Below are positions 1 through 6,385 of a DNA stretch of 64,000 bases, piece by piece. Within the stretch, counting starts at the first letter, position 1; the number at the start of each line of letters is the position of its first letter. The stretch is from Caulobacter sp. (GTDB lineage: Bacteria > Pseudomonadota > Alphaproteobacteria > Caulobacterales > Caulobacteraceae), in the NCBI GenBank assembly GCA_030680355.1, contig JAUXVF010000031.1, positions 599,321-663,320 of the forward strand, given 5' to 3'. Below the pieces are notes generated by a model, which was not told the origin of the DNA, searched no databases, and worked only from the letters and a program-made list of their open reading frames with translations. The position numbers and the translations under genes are program-made.

Positions 1-777
1 GAGGACCTCGCCGGGCTCGGGCTCGACCTTGACCAGGCCGGGATAGACCTCGACGATCAGGGCCTCCAGGCCACTGATGTCGGACGGCGTCAGCGGCTGC
101 CAGCCGGTCTGGAACGGCCAGACCTTGGCCTTGTCGCCCATCGTCTCCATCAGGGTCTTGATGCGGGGAATGCCGACGATGGCCTGGCTGCCGACGGTGC
201 CGTTGCCGAACACCCGCCAGACGCTCTTGGCCCCGCCCTTGGCCTTGCCTTTGCCCTTGGCTCCAACCTGGGTGGCCAGTTCGGTCCGGCGGAACTGCGG
301 CGGCAGGCCCTCCGGCAGATCGGTAGGCTTGGTGGTGGTCAGCCAGCGCTGCGCGTCATTGGCCGGGCAGCCCCAGAACGGCCAGGCCTGATCGGTCATC
401 AGCCGGTTCATCTTGGCGGCCACGGCGAAGCGGTTGTTCACATTGGTCGGCTTGTCGACGAGGTTGCTGGCCAGAAAAGCCCACATGCCCTCCCAGTCCG
501 GCTGTTTCAGGTTCAGCGCCTGGGCGGTGCCCTCGGGATAGCCGAGCGGGAAGTCGACGCCCAGCAGGGCGCGCTCGCCCCGGCGGCGCAAGTCGGCGAG
601 GATGTCGTCCAGGGCGGTCATGGCCGCCTCGCGGGTGGCCGGGTTGAAAGCCTCGAAAGTCGGCCGGAACCGGATGTCGCGCTTGATCACGCCGATCCAG
701 ATCGAATCCTTGCCGGTCCGCAGCGCCGCAGCGGCGCTCCAGTCGATCATTACAAAGGCGCTGAACAGGCGCGACAC
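1..777 (-). CDS. DUF429-like (RNase H-fold) protein, 3' end outside window
   Basis: 259 codons are visible and the C-terminus lies beyond the left edge. The start is GTG at 777 with GGAGGAG five bases upstream (783-789). The N-terminus reads FVMIDWSAAAALRTGKDSIW, followed by LLGVDFPLGYPEG. This pattern (an early Asp-Trp-Ser, then an Asp in a hydrophobic strand with a Gly/Pro loop) resembles the DUF429/RNase H-like predicted nuclease fold, whose function is not established. A Lys/Gly/Ala-rich stretch (KGKGKAKGGAK) sits near residue 175, probably a flexible loop. The divergent lipoprotein starts at 895. The family call is inference from fold-like motifs only. Confidence 0.6.
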   Translation of the reverse strand, partial: MSRLFSAFVMIDWSAAAALRTGKDSIWIGVIKRDIRFRPTFEAFNPATREAAMTALDDILADLRRRGERALLGVDFPLGYPEGTAQALNLKQPDWEGMWAFLASNLVDKPTNVNNRFAVAAKMNRLMTDQAWPFWGCPANDAQRWLTTTKPTDLPEGLPPQFRRTELATQVGAKGKGKAKGGAKSVWRVFGNGTVGSQAIVGIPRIKTLMETMGDKAKVWPFQTGWQPLTPSDISGLEALIVEVYPGLVKVEPEPGEVL

Positions 778-894
778 GGCGGCTCCTCCAAGGATTGGGC
801 GGGCTTTTAGCGCTCAAGACGCCCGGGAGGAAGCGGCGCGGTTCACTTCCCGCCCCATCATGTTAGGACGGGGGTCTGCTCGCGGAGAAATTTC

Positions 895-1251
895 ATGAAC
901 AAGCTTGGCGCCGCCGCCGTTATTCTCGCCCTGGCCGTCTCGGCCTGCGGACCCCAGTCGGGGTCGAAAGACGGGGATCGCTCGTCGGCCCTGGCCCGGG
1001 CGAAGATCATTCCGCCCGGCCCCACCGGCCCGATGTTCGCCAGCAACGGCACGGTGGTCGAGGCCGAGGGCGCCTGGGTGACCCTCGATCACGAGGGCGC
1101 GCCCGAGTCGGGTCTGGCCGCGGGCCGCACCAAATTCCGCACCTGGGCCGAGGTCATCGCCCAGTCCCCCGGCGCCGCCGGCGACCGGGTGGCCTTCAAG
1201 TTCCAGAAACTGGGCGAGGAATGGGCGCTCGTGGAGATGACCGCCCGCTAG
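895..1251 (+). CDS. CusF-like periplasmic lipoprotein
   Basis: 118 residues. The N-terminus is a lipoprotein signal ending LAVSAC, so Cys18 should be lipidated. The rest (about residues 48-118) resembles the small OB-fold of CusF/SilF copper chaperones: NGTVVEAEGAWVTLDHEGAP, then GDRVAFKFQKLGEEWALVEM at the C-terminus. CusF binds Cu(I)/Ag(I) through one His, two Met and a capping Trp. Here the His is present, but the segment that normally carries the two Met reads LAAGRTKF, so the usual metal site looks absent. The gene stands alone, with a strong hairpin just after its stop. Fold assignment is moderate; metal binding is doubtful. Confidence 0.65.
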   Translation: MNKLGAAAVILALAVSACGPQSGSKDGDRSSALARAKIIPPGPTGPMFASNGTVVEAEGAWVTLDHEGAPESGLAAGRTKFRTWAEVIAQSPGAAGDRVAFKFQKLGEEWALVEMTAR

Positions 1252-1255
1252 AGCG

Positions 1256-1290
1256 GTCGTCCCGGACGACCATTGGCCGTCCGGGACGAC
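1256..1290. terminator. Stem-loop between convergent genes
   Basis: Perfect 13-bp inverted repeat: arms 1256-1268 (GTCGTCCCGGACG) and 1278-1290, with a 9-base loop. It lies between the lipoprotein stop (1251) and the stop of the convergent oxidoreductase (1298). The position suits a bidirectional transcription terminator, but there is no clear T-run on either side, so termination efficiency is uncertain. Confidence 0.6.
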
Positions 1291-1297
1291 AGTCTTG

Positions 1298-2299
1298 CTA
1301 GCTGAGCTTGACCAGCATCTTGCCGGTGTTCTCGCCCTTGAACAGCTTGAGGAAGGCGCCGGGCGCGTTCTCGATGCCCTCGTCGACGGTCTCTTTCCAC
1401 TTCAGCTTGCCGCCGGTGATCCAGCCGGACATGTCCTTGAGGAACTCGGGCAGCACGTCGAAGTGGTTGGAGACGATAAAGCCCTGCAGCCGGATGCTCT
1501 TGCCGACGGCCATGATCAGGTTCTTGACGCCGTACATGTCGCCGGTGGCGTTGTACTGGCTGATCATGCCGCAGAGGGCGAAGCGGGCGAACGGCCGGGC
1601 GGCGGCCAGGGCGGCGTCCATATGGGCCCCGCCGACGTTCTCGAAATAGACGTCGATGCCGGTGGGCGCGGCCTTCATCAGGGCGGCGGTCAGGTCCTTT
1701 TCGGCCTTGTAGTCAATGACCTCGTCGCAGCCGATCGACTTGAGGAAGGCGACCTTGTCGGCGCCGCCGGCCGATCCGATGACCTTGTGGCCCTTGAGCT
1801 TGGCGATCTGGACGACCACCGAACCCACGGCGCCCGCGGCGCCGGAGACGAACACCACGTCGCCGTCCTTGAGCGCGGCGATCTTGAGCAGGCCGACCCA
1901 GGCGGTCATGCCCGGCATGCCGGCGATGCCGAGGAAGGTCTGCGGCGGCAGGCCGAAGGTGTCGAGCTTCTGCACGGCGCCGGCGGGGGCGTTAAAGGCT
2001 TCGCGCCAGCCGTTCATGCTCTGCACCAGATCGCCGACCTTCAGGGACGGGTCGTTGGAGACGGTGACTTCGCCGATCGCGCCGCCCTGCATGGCTTCGC
2101 CCAGGGCGAAGGGCGGGCTGTAGCTCTTCACGTCGTTCATGCGGCCGCGCATGTAGGGGTCGACGGTCATCCAGGTATTGCGCACCTGGACCTCGCCCGG
2201 ACCCGGCGCGGCCAGTTCGACGCTGACCATTTCGAAGTTGGCGGCGACGGGCGTCCCGACGGGACGGCTCTTGAGGTGGATTTCACGTGACGTGGTCAT
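1298..2299 (-). CDS. NADP-dependent MDR-family oxidoreductase (CurA/LTB4DH-like)
   Basis: 333 residues, typical for the zinc-free medium-chain reductases that reduce alpha,beta-unsaturated ketones or aldehydes with NADPH (CurA, leukotriene B4 12-hydroxydehydrogenase, YncB). The N-terminal GroES-like half contains MTVDPYMRGRM (44-54), characteristic of this branch. The Rossmann half carries VSGAAGAVGSVV (151-162) as the dinucleotide loop, and SAGGADKV follows as the NADP phosphate-binding region. No zinc-binding Cys cluster is seen. The substrate cannot be told from sequence. It is transcribed away from the Gfo/Idh/MocA gene; the 93-bp divergent gap holds a palindrome (2329-2340) that could control either gene. 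Confidence 0.88.
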   Translation of the reverse strand: MTTSREIHLKSRPVGTPVAANFEMVSVELAAPGPGEVQVRNTWMTVDPYMRGRMNDVKSYSPPFALGEAMQGGAIGEVTVSNDPSLKVGDLVQSMNGWREAFNAPAGAVQKLDTFGLPPQTFLGIAGMPGMTAWVGLLKIAALKDGDVVFVSGAAGAVGSVVVQIAKLKGHKVIGSAGGADKVAFLKSIGCDEVIDYKAEKDLTAALMKAAPTGIDVYFENVGGAHMDAALAAARPFARFALCGMISQYNATGDMYGVKNLIMAVGKSIRLQGFIVSNHFDVLPEFLKDMSGWITGGKLKWKETVDEGIENAPGAFLKLFKGENTGKMLVKLS

Positions 2300-2328
2300 G
2301 ACGTTTTCCCGTTTCAGGATGCAAATTC

Positions 2329-2340
2329 AAACGAACGTTT
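2329..2340. promoter_or_regulatory. Palindrome in divergent promoter, PsrA/FadR-like
   Basis: AAACG-AA-CGTTT is a perfect 5-bp inverted repeat with a 2-bp centre. With its left flank it reads TTCAAACGAACGTTT, close to half-sites known for TetR-family PsrA regulators of fatty-acid degradation (TTCAAACG...CGTTTGAA). It lies 30 bp upstream of the MDR reductase and 53 bp upstream of the oxidoreductase on the other strand. The regulator's identity is inference. Confidence 0.45.
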
Positions 2341-2392
2341 AGCGCGTTTCCCGACCTCGCGGAAGGGTGGGAAACAGGCTAGAAGCCGAGCC

Positions 2393-3292
2393 ATGGATCA
2401 CATTCTCAAGGCCGGCGTCGTCGGATCTGGCGTTTTCGGCGGCTTTCACGCCCGGAAGTACGCCGAAATGGACGGAGTCCAGCTGGTCGGCATCTACGAC
2501 ACCCATCCGGAACGCTGCTTCGCCATGGCCGAGCAGCATGGCGTCGAGGCCTATGGCGATCTGGCCGACCTGCTGGCGGTCTGTGACATCATCACCGTGG
2601 CCTCGCCGGCGACGACCCATGCCGGCGCGGCCCTGGCGGCGCTGAAGGCCGGGCGGTCGGTCTATGTCGAAAAGCCGCTGGCCACGACGCTGGAGGAAGC
2701 GGACGCCCTCATCGCCGAGGCGACCAAACGCGGCCTGGTGCTGGCCTGCGGCCATCAGGAGCGGGTCGTATCCCGCGCCATGGGCCTGCTCGACATTCCG
2801 GAAAAGCCCCTGCGGCTGGAGGCGGTGCGCAAGGGCACGCCGTCGCCGCGCAGTCAGGACGTCTCGGTCGTGCTCGACCTGATGATCCACGACATCGACC
2901 TGGCCCTGTCGCTGACCGACGCCGACCCTCTGGCCGTCGAGGCCGAGGGCGACGGTGACTCCATCCGCGCCGAGGCCACCTTCGACGACGGTTTCATCGC
3001 CGTGTTCGAGGCGTCCCGCATCCACGACGCCCGCGAGCGCACCATGCGGATTGTCTACCCGTCGGGCGTGCTGGAGATCGACTTCGTCACCCGCGCCTTC
3101 ACCAACACCACGCCGTTCCCGCTCAACGCCGATTTCACCGAGACGGCCGCCGGACGGGATCCGCTCGGGACCAGTGTTGGCGGGTTCGTCGCGGCGGTGC
3201 GGGGGCTGTCGCCGAGGCCGGTGGTTACGGGCGAGGAGGCGGCGCGGGCGCTGGATCTGGCGTTGGCGGTGGAGCAGGCGGCGGGGTTCTGA
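2393..3292 (+). CDS. Gfo/Idh/MocA-family NAD(P)-dependent oxidoreductase
   Basis: 299 residues. The N-terminal Rossmann domain shows GVVGSGVFG (8-16), then an acidic residue at the end of strand 2 (IYD, 34-36), which suggests NAD. YVEKPLA (91-97) is the family's EKP motif, where the Lys contacts the nicotinamide and substrate. The C-terminal half contains DLMIHDIDL, the conserved Asp-x3-His active-site region. Members oxidise or reduce sugars and sugar derivatives, including UDP-sugar 3-dehydrogenases of the GnnA type, but there are no sugar or lipid A genes nearby to indicate a substrate. The ATG at 2393 is chosen because it directly precedes the Rossmann strand. Confidence 0.88.
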   Translation: MDHILKAGVVGSGVFGGFHARKYAEMDGVQLVGIYDTHPERCFAMAEQHGVEAYGDLADLLAVCDIITVASPATTHAGAALAALKAGRSVYVEKPLATTLEEADALIAEATKRGLVLACGHQERVVSRAMGLLDIPEKPLRLEAVRKGTPSPRSQDVSVVLDLMIHDIDLALSLTDADPLAVEAEGDGDSIRAEATFDDGFIAVFEASRIHDARERTMRIVYPSGVLEIDFVTRAFTNTTPFPLNADFTETAAGRDPLGTSVGGFVAAVRGLSPRPVVTGEEAARALDLALAVEQAAGF

Positions 3293-3334
3293 GGGCGGGC
3301 GATACCAAGGTCGGCTCTCGACCCAGTCGGACCT

Positions 3335-3670
3335 TCAACCAACGCGGCTTAGGGCAGCCTGTTCGATGATCTTCGCCGCGATGTATTCGTAGATCGCAGG
3401 CTGTCGGCTATCGTTTTCGACTATCTCAGCGCTGATCACCGCGAAGTCGGTTCCGAGAGCGGCGTTGGCGCGAGCGACGCCAGCGCGAATGGATGGAAGC
3501 ACCTCGTCAGCGGTTAAGCCCTCATGGTGCCGACAGATTCCTGACGGAGGAAGGACGGTCACAGGAAACTCGCGTGCTGCACCGCGTTCGAGTTTCAAGC
3601 GGAGGAAGTTGTGAGTTGGCCCAGTGACGTGCTGGGCGGTGAATACCCCGTCGCGTTCAGAAATGTGCAT
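3335..3670 (-). CDS. Hypothetical protein, 111 residues
   Basis: I do not recognise this family. The ATG at 3670 has GGGAGG five bases upstream, and the protein has normal soluble composition with an alternating strand/helix look: MHISERDGVFTAQHVTG, a basic segment LRLKLERGAAREFPVT, and a helical C-terminus (IYEYIAAKIIEQAALSRVG). One Cys and two His cluster at ICRHHEG (46-52). No signal peptide or membrane segment is present. It stands convergent to the oxidoreductase (stop 3292) and next to the repeat region that starts at 3753. The good ribosome site supports a real gene; function unknown. Confidence 0.6.
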   Translation of the reverse strand: MHISERDGVFTAQHVTGPTHNFLRLKLERGAAREFPVTVLPPSGICRHHEGLTADEVLPSIRAGVARANAALGTDFAVISAEIVENDSRQPAIYEYIAAKIIEQAALSRVG

Positions 3671-3752
3671 GTGGCCTCCCCGGCGATGCGTAGCACAGGA
3701 CGGGGCAACGTCTAGGTTCCCCCCATTGCCGACCTCAACTCCCCATATTCCC

Positions 3753-3878
3753 GCTCATCCTCGCGGAAGCGAGGACCCAGGTTTACGGCCGGTGCACGCA
3801 CGGCCGCCGCTGTTTGTCAATCACCGCGGTGAGCCGCTGCATCGCAAAGCCTGGGTCCTCGCTTCCGCGAGGATGAGC
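3753..3878. repeat. Inverted pair of 29-bp REP-like palindromic repeats (family A, copies 1 and 2)
   Basis: 3753-3781 and 3850-3878 are perfect reverse complements over 29 bp, separated by 68 bp. Each unit contains its own smaller palindrome (CCTCGC-ttcc-GCGAGG). A third copy lies at 4469-4513. The arrangement is like the inverted pairs of REP/BIME elements in intergenic DNA. The transcript could form a very stable hairpin. No long T-run follows, so I do not call it a terminator. Confidence 0.85.
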
Positions 3879-3895
3879 AGGGTTTTGGGGGAGGC

Positions 3896-4180
3896 TCAGC
3901 AAATCTCCGGATACAGGTCCCGGCATCCGGGATTGCTCTTCTCGATCCGTTCGATCCTCCAGGCCCGGCGCCAGACCTTCATCTGTCGCTCGCGGCGGAA
4001 GGCGTCGTCGCGGGTCGCGAAAGGCTCGTACCAGACCAGCCTTTTCACGCCGTATCGGCTGGTGAATCCCCGACTCAGGCCTTCGCGGTGCTCGCCGACC
4101 CGCCGAACGAGGCTGTCGGTGGATCCGATGTAGAGGGTCCCGTTCCGCTGGCTCGCGAGGATGTAGACGTAGAAGGCCAT
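3896..4180 (-). CDS. GIY-YIG family single-domain nuclease
   Basis: 94 residues from the ATG at 4180. MAFYVYILAS (1-10) followed by TLYIGST (15-21) is the GIY-YIG pair; downstream are the conserved Arg in SLVRRVGEH (23-31), a YGVKRLVWYEPF segment, and Glu64 in AFRRERQMKVW (60-70), matching the catalytic Arg and metal-binding Glu of this fold. It is the small UPF0213/YhbQ-like type with no extra DNA-binding domain. The frame stays open upstream to 4594, but that part only translates the palindromic repeats, so I reject the long form. The gene is bounded by repeat copies on both sides (3850-3878; 4208-4372; 4469-4513), which is unusual. Confidence 0.85.
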   Translation of the reverse strand: MAFYVYILASQRNGTLYIGSTDSLVRRVGEHREGLSRGFTSRYGVKRLVWYEPFATRDDAFRRERQMKVWRRAWRIERIEKSNPGCRDLYPEIC

Positions 4181-4207
4181 GGGGGGCTCGTGCGCGGCAG
4201 GGGCCGG

Positions 4208-4372
4208 ACTCAGTTCCGGACTTGGGACTTCAATGGCTTGGCGGTCTGCCCCCGATCCGTGTCCCCGGCGAAGGCCGGGGTCCAGATCGAAGAGCGCGGA
4301 ACTGGCCCGTTTTGTTGCCGACACCGCAGCCGGATCTGGATCCCGGCCTTCGCCGGGAAGACGGAACTGAGT
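4208..4372. repeat. Nested inverted repeats upstream of the GIY-YIG gene (family B)
   Basis: Outer arms are ACTCAGTTCCG at 4208-4218 and its reverse complement at 4362-4372. Inner arms at about 4264-4287 and 4334-4357 are 24-bp inverted copies with one mismatch; each holds a smaller palindrome (CCCCGGCGAAGGCCGGGG in the first). The 4181-4586 stretch has no gene beyond the repeats listed here. Confidence 0.75.
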
Positions 4373-4468
4373 GCGGACCCTAGCCACTGTGGCAATTATT
4401 GAGGGCATTATTTCCACCATCAATCTGGGGCATTCCCAGATCGAGGGGGCAGACATCTCTTGGGGTGA

Positions 4469-4513
4469 GTGCACCGGCCGTAAACCTGGGTCCTCGCTTC
4501 CGCGAGGATGAGC
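4469..4513 (+). repeat. REP-like repeat, family A, copy 3
   Basis: 45 bp identical to the reverse complement of 3753-3797. Its 29-bp core (4485-4513) is in the same orientation as copy 2 (3850-3878), so copies 2 and 3 are direct repeats around the GIY-YIG gene. Confidence 0.85.
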
Positions 4514-4586
4514 GGAGTGAGGGGGTGGGGCATTGGTCTTCGCGATCCGGCGGGTATAGTTGCCCGGAGCGTCCGGAGCCCACCTC

Positions 4587-5063
4587 ATGACCACCGCCTA
4601 CGACTACGCCTTCACCGCCATCGACGGTTCGGCCCTGCCGATGACGACCTTCAGGGACAAGGTGGTCATGGTGGTCAATGTGGCCAGCCAATGCGGCCTG
4701 ACCCCGCAATACGAAGGGCTCGAGCAGCTCTATAAGGCCCACCGCGACGAGGGCTTCGTCGTGCTGGGCGTGCCCTGCAACCAGTTCGCCGGCCAGGAAC
4801 CGGGCGCCGAGGGCGAGATCGCCGAGTTCTGCCGCACGACCTTCGGTGTCGACTTCCCGATGACCAGCAAGGTCGATGTGAAGGGCGAGGACGCCCATCC
4901 GCTGTACAAATGGGCGGTGGCCCAGGTCGGCGAGGCGGCCGAGCCGGTGTGGAATTTTCACAAGCTGCTGATCGGCAAGGACGGATCGCTGATCAACGTC
5001 TTTGGGCCCCGCACCGCCCCCGATGACGCCGAGATCAAGGCCGCCATCGTCGCGGCCCTCTGA
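4587..5063 (+). CDS. Glutathione peroxidase-family thiol peroxidase
   Basis: 158 residues. Reduces hydroperoxides in the cytoplasm. Peroxidatic Cys36 sits in NVASQCGLTP; Gln70 (FAGQEPG) and Trp122-Asn123 (WNF) complete the catalytic tetrad. Cys64 and Cys82 are also present; Cys82 (FCRTTFGVDFP) is where the resolving Cys lies in thioredoxin-dependent members such as yeast Gpx3, so the electron donor is probably thioredoxin. No signal peptide. An in-frame ATG exists at 4560, but GGAG before the ATG at 4587 and the family alignment favour 4587. The serine hydrolase gene follows 28 bp after the stop. Confidence 0.93.
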   Translation: MTTAYDYAFTAIDGSALPMTTFRDKVVMVVNVASQCGLTPQYEGLEQLYKAHRDEGFVVLGVPCNQFAGQEPGAEGEIAEFCRTTFGVDFPMTSKVDVKGEDAHPLYKWAVAQVGEAAEPVWNFHKLLIGKDGSLINVFGPRTAPDDAEIKAAIVAAL

Positions 5064-5091
5064 CCATCCGGTGTTAGAGGCCGCGACGCGG

Positions 5092-6234
5092 ATGCTGAAA
5101 GCGACTCTTTCCCGGATTTCGCGGCGATCGCTGCTGGCGGCGCCGGCGGTGATCCTCGCCGGCAGCCCGGCGCTGGCCTGGGCTCAGGAAACGCCCGCCG
5201 AACGGGCGCGGGCGGTGGTCCGCGAGCTGATGACCCGCGCGCCGATCCCGGCCGCCTCGGCGGCGGTCTGGCGGCAGGGCGGGCTGGTCTGGTCCGAGGC
5301 TTTCGGCGTCGCTGATCCGGCCCTGGCCACGCCGGCCTCGCCGCATTCGGCCTTCCGCCTGGCCAGCGTATCCAAGGTGGTCACCGCCGCCGCCGCCATG
5401 CGGCTGGCCGAGCGCCGCGTCGTCGATCTCGACGCCCCGATCAGCCGCTACCGCAGGGATCTGCCGGTCATTCACCGTCAGACCACCCTGCGCCAGCTGC
5501 TCAGCCACCAGGGCGGGGTGCGCCACTATATCGGCCGCGACCTCGACCCGGCCGCCCCGGGTGGACCGATCGACCGCCGCGTCTACCGAACCACCGCCGA
5601 CAAACTGGCCATCTTCATTAACGACCCGCTGGTCTCGCCGCCGGGCCAGGCCTTCAACTATTCGACCTTCGGCTACACCCTGATCAGCGCGGTGCTGGAA
5701 TCGGCGACCGGCAGGGCCTTTCCCGACATCCTCGCCGCCGAGGTCTGCGATCCCCTGGCCCTGGGCAGCGTCGAGCCGGAGATCCAGGGCGTCCTGCCGC
5801 CTGACCGGGTCGGCGACTTTCAGCCGGTGCGGCCGCCGACGCCGCTCGGCCCGGCCATCGTCCGCTGCCCGGCCATCAATCCGGCCTACAAATGGGCCGG
5901 CGGCGGCCTGATCGGCGCGGCGCCCGACATCGCCCGTTTCGCCGGGGCGCTGTCGCATCCCGGCTTTCTTGGCCAGGCTTCCCTGACCGAGCTGTTCACG
6001 CCCCGGCCGCCGCGCAACGCCGCTGCCGTGCAGTCAGGCATCGGCTGGCGCATGGACCGGGACGGGCAGGGGCGGCGGCGCGCCCACCATGTCGGCAGCA
6101 TCGTCGGCGGCCGCTCGATCGCCCTGCTGCTGCCCGAGGCCGGGCTGTCGGTGGCCATCCTGACCAATCTGGGCGAGGTCGACTTCGACCCCCTGGCCCC
6201 GGCCCAGCGCATCGCCGAGGCCTTCCTCGCCTGA
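5092..6234 (+). CDS. Exported serine hydrolase, beta-lactamase/DD-peptidase (class C-like) family
   Basis: 380 residues. The N-terminus (ISRRSLLAAPAVILAGSPALAW) is a twin-arginine-like signal with probable cleavage after ALAWA (about residue 31), so the enzyme should be periplasmic. SVSK (92-95) is the SxxK nucleophile motif, Tyr190-Ser-Thr in FNYSTFGY is the YxN-equivalent, and HHVG (332-335) takes the place of the KTG box. Possible substrates are peptidoglycan peptides, D-amino-acid esters or beta-lactams; a true resistance role cannot be claimed. An in-frame GTG at 5071 is an alternative start. The tatABC genes in this window could serve its export. Confidence 0.88.
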   Translation: MLKATLSRISRRSLLAAPAVILAGSPALAWAQETPAERARAVVRELMTRAPIPAASAAVWRQGGLVWSEAFGVADPALATPASPHSAFRLASVSKVVTAAAAMRLAERRVVDLDAPISRYRRDLPVIHRQTTLRQLLSHQGGVRHYIGRDLDPAAPGGPIDRRVYRTTADKLAIFINDPLVSPPGQAFNYSTFGYTLISAVLESATGRAFPDILAAEVCDPLALGSVEPEIQGVLPPDRVGDFQPVRPPTPLGPAIVRCPAINPAYKWAGGGLIGAAPDIARFAGALSHPGFLGQASLTELFTPRPPRNAAAVQSGIGWRMDRDGQGRRRAHHVGSIVGGRSIALLLPEAGLSVAILTNLGEVDFDPLAPAQRIAEAFLA

Positions 6235-6385
6235 GGGAAATTTGCCGAAAGAGGGCAGCCTGCCCGCGCCCGGCGCACGATTTCCAGCCCGCCGCAGGGC
6301 CTGACGAATGAATTGTGCGCGGCGGCCCTTCCGCCCCGTCGCCTGCTGCGCTAACCGGTTCGGCGCAAATAAGGAGCGCGGAACC

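Noticed and set aside
1295..2290. 331-codon plus-strand frame opposite the MDR reductase
   Set aside because: A shadow rich in Asp, His, Gly and Val; the minus strand has a full Rossmann reductase.
4181..4594. N-terminal extension of the GIY-YIG ORF
   Set aside because: It translates palindromic repeats (for example AHPRGSEDPGLRPVH); the GIY-YIG domain begins at the ATG at 4180.
5092..6234. A clinical-type beta-lactamase
   Set aside because: The SxxK/YxN pattern is shared by many serine hydrolases and the third motif is HxG-like rather than KTG; resistance is not supported.
6235..6385. A riboswitch or attenuator before ilvD
   Set aside because: Small GC hairpins are present, but no leader peptide with branched-chain codons and no recognisable riboswitch core.
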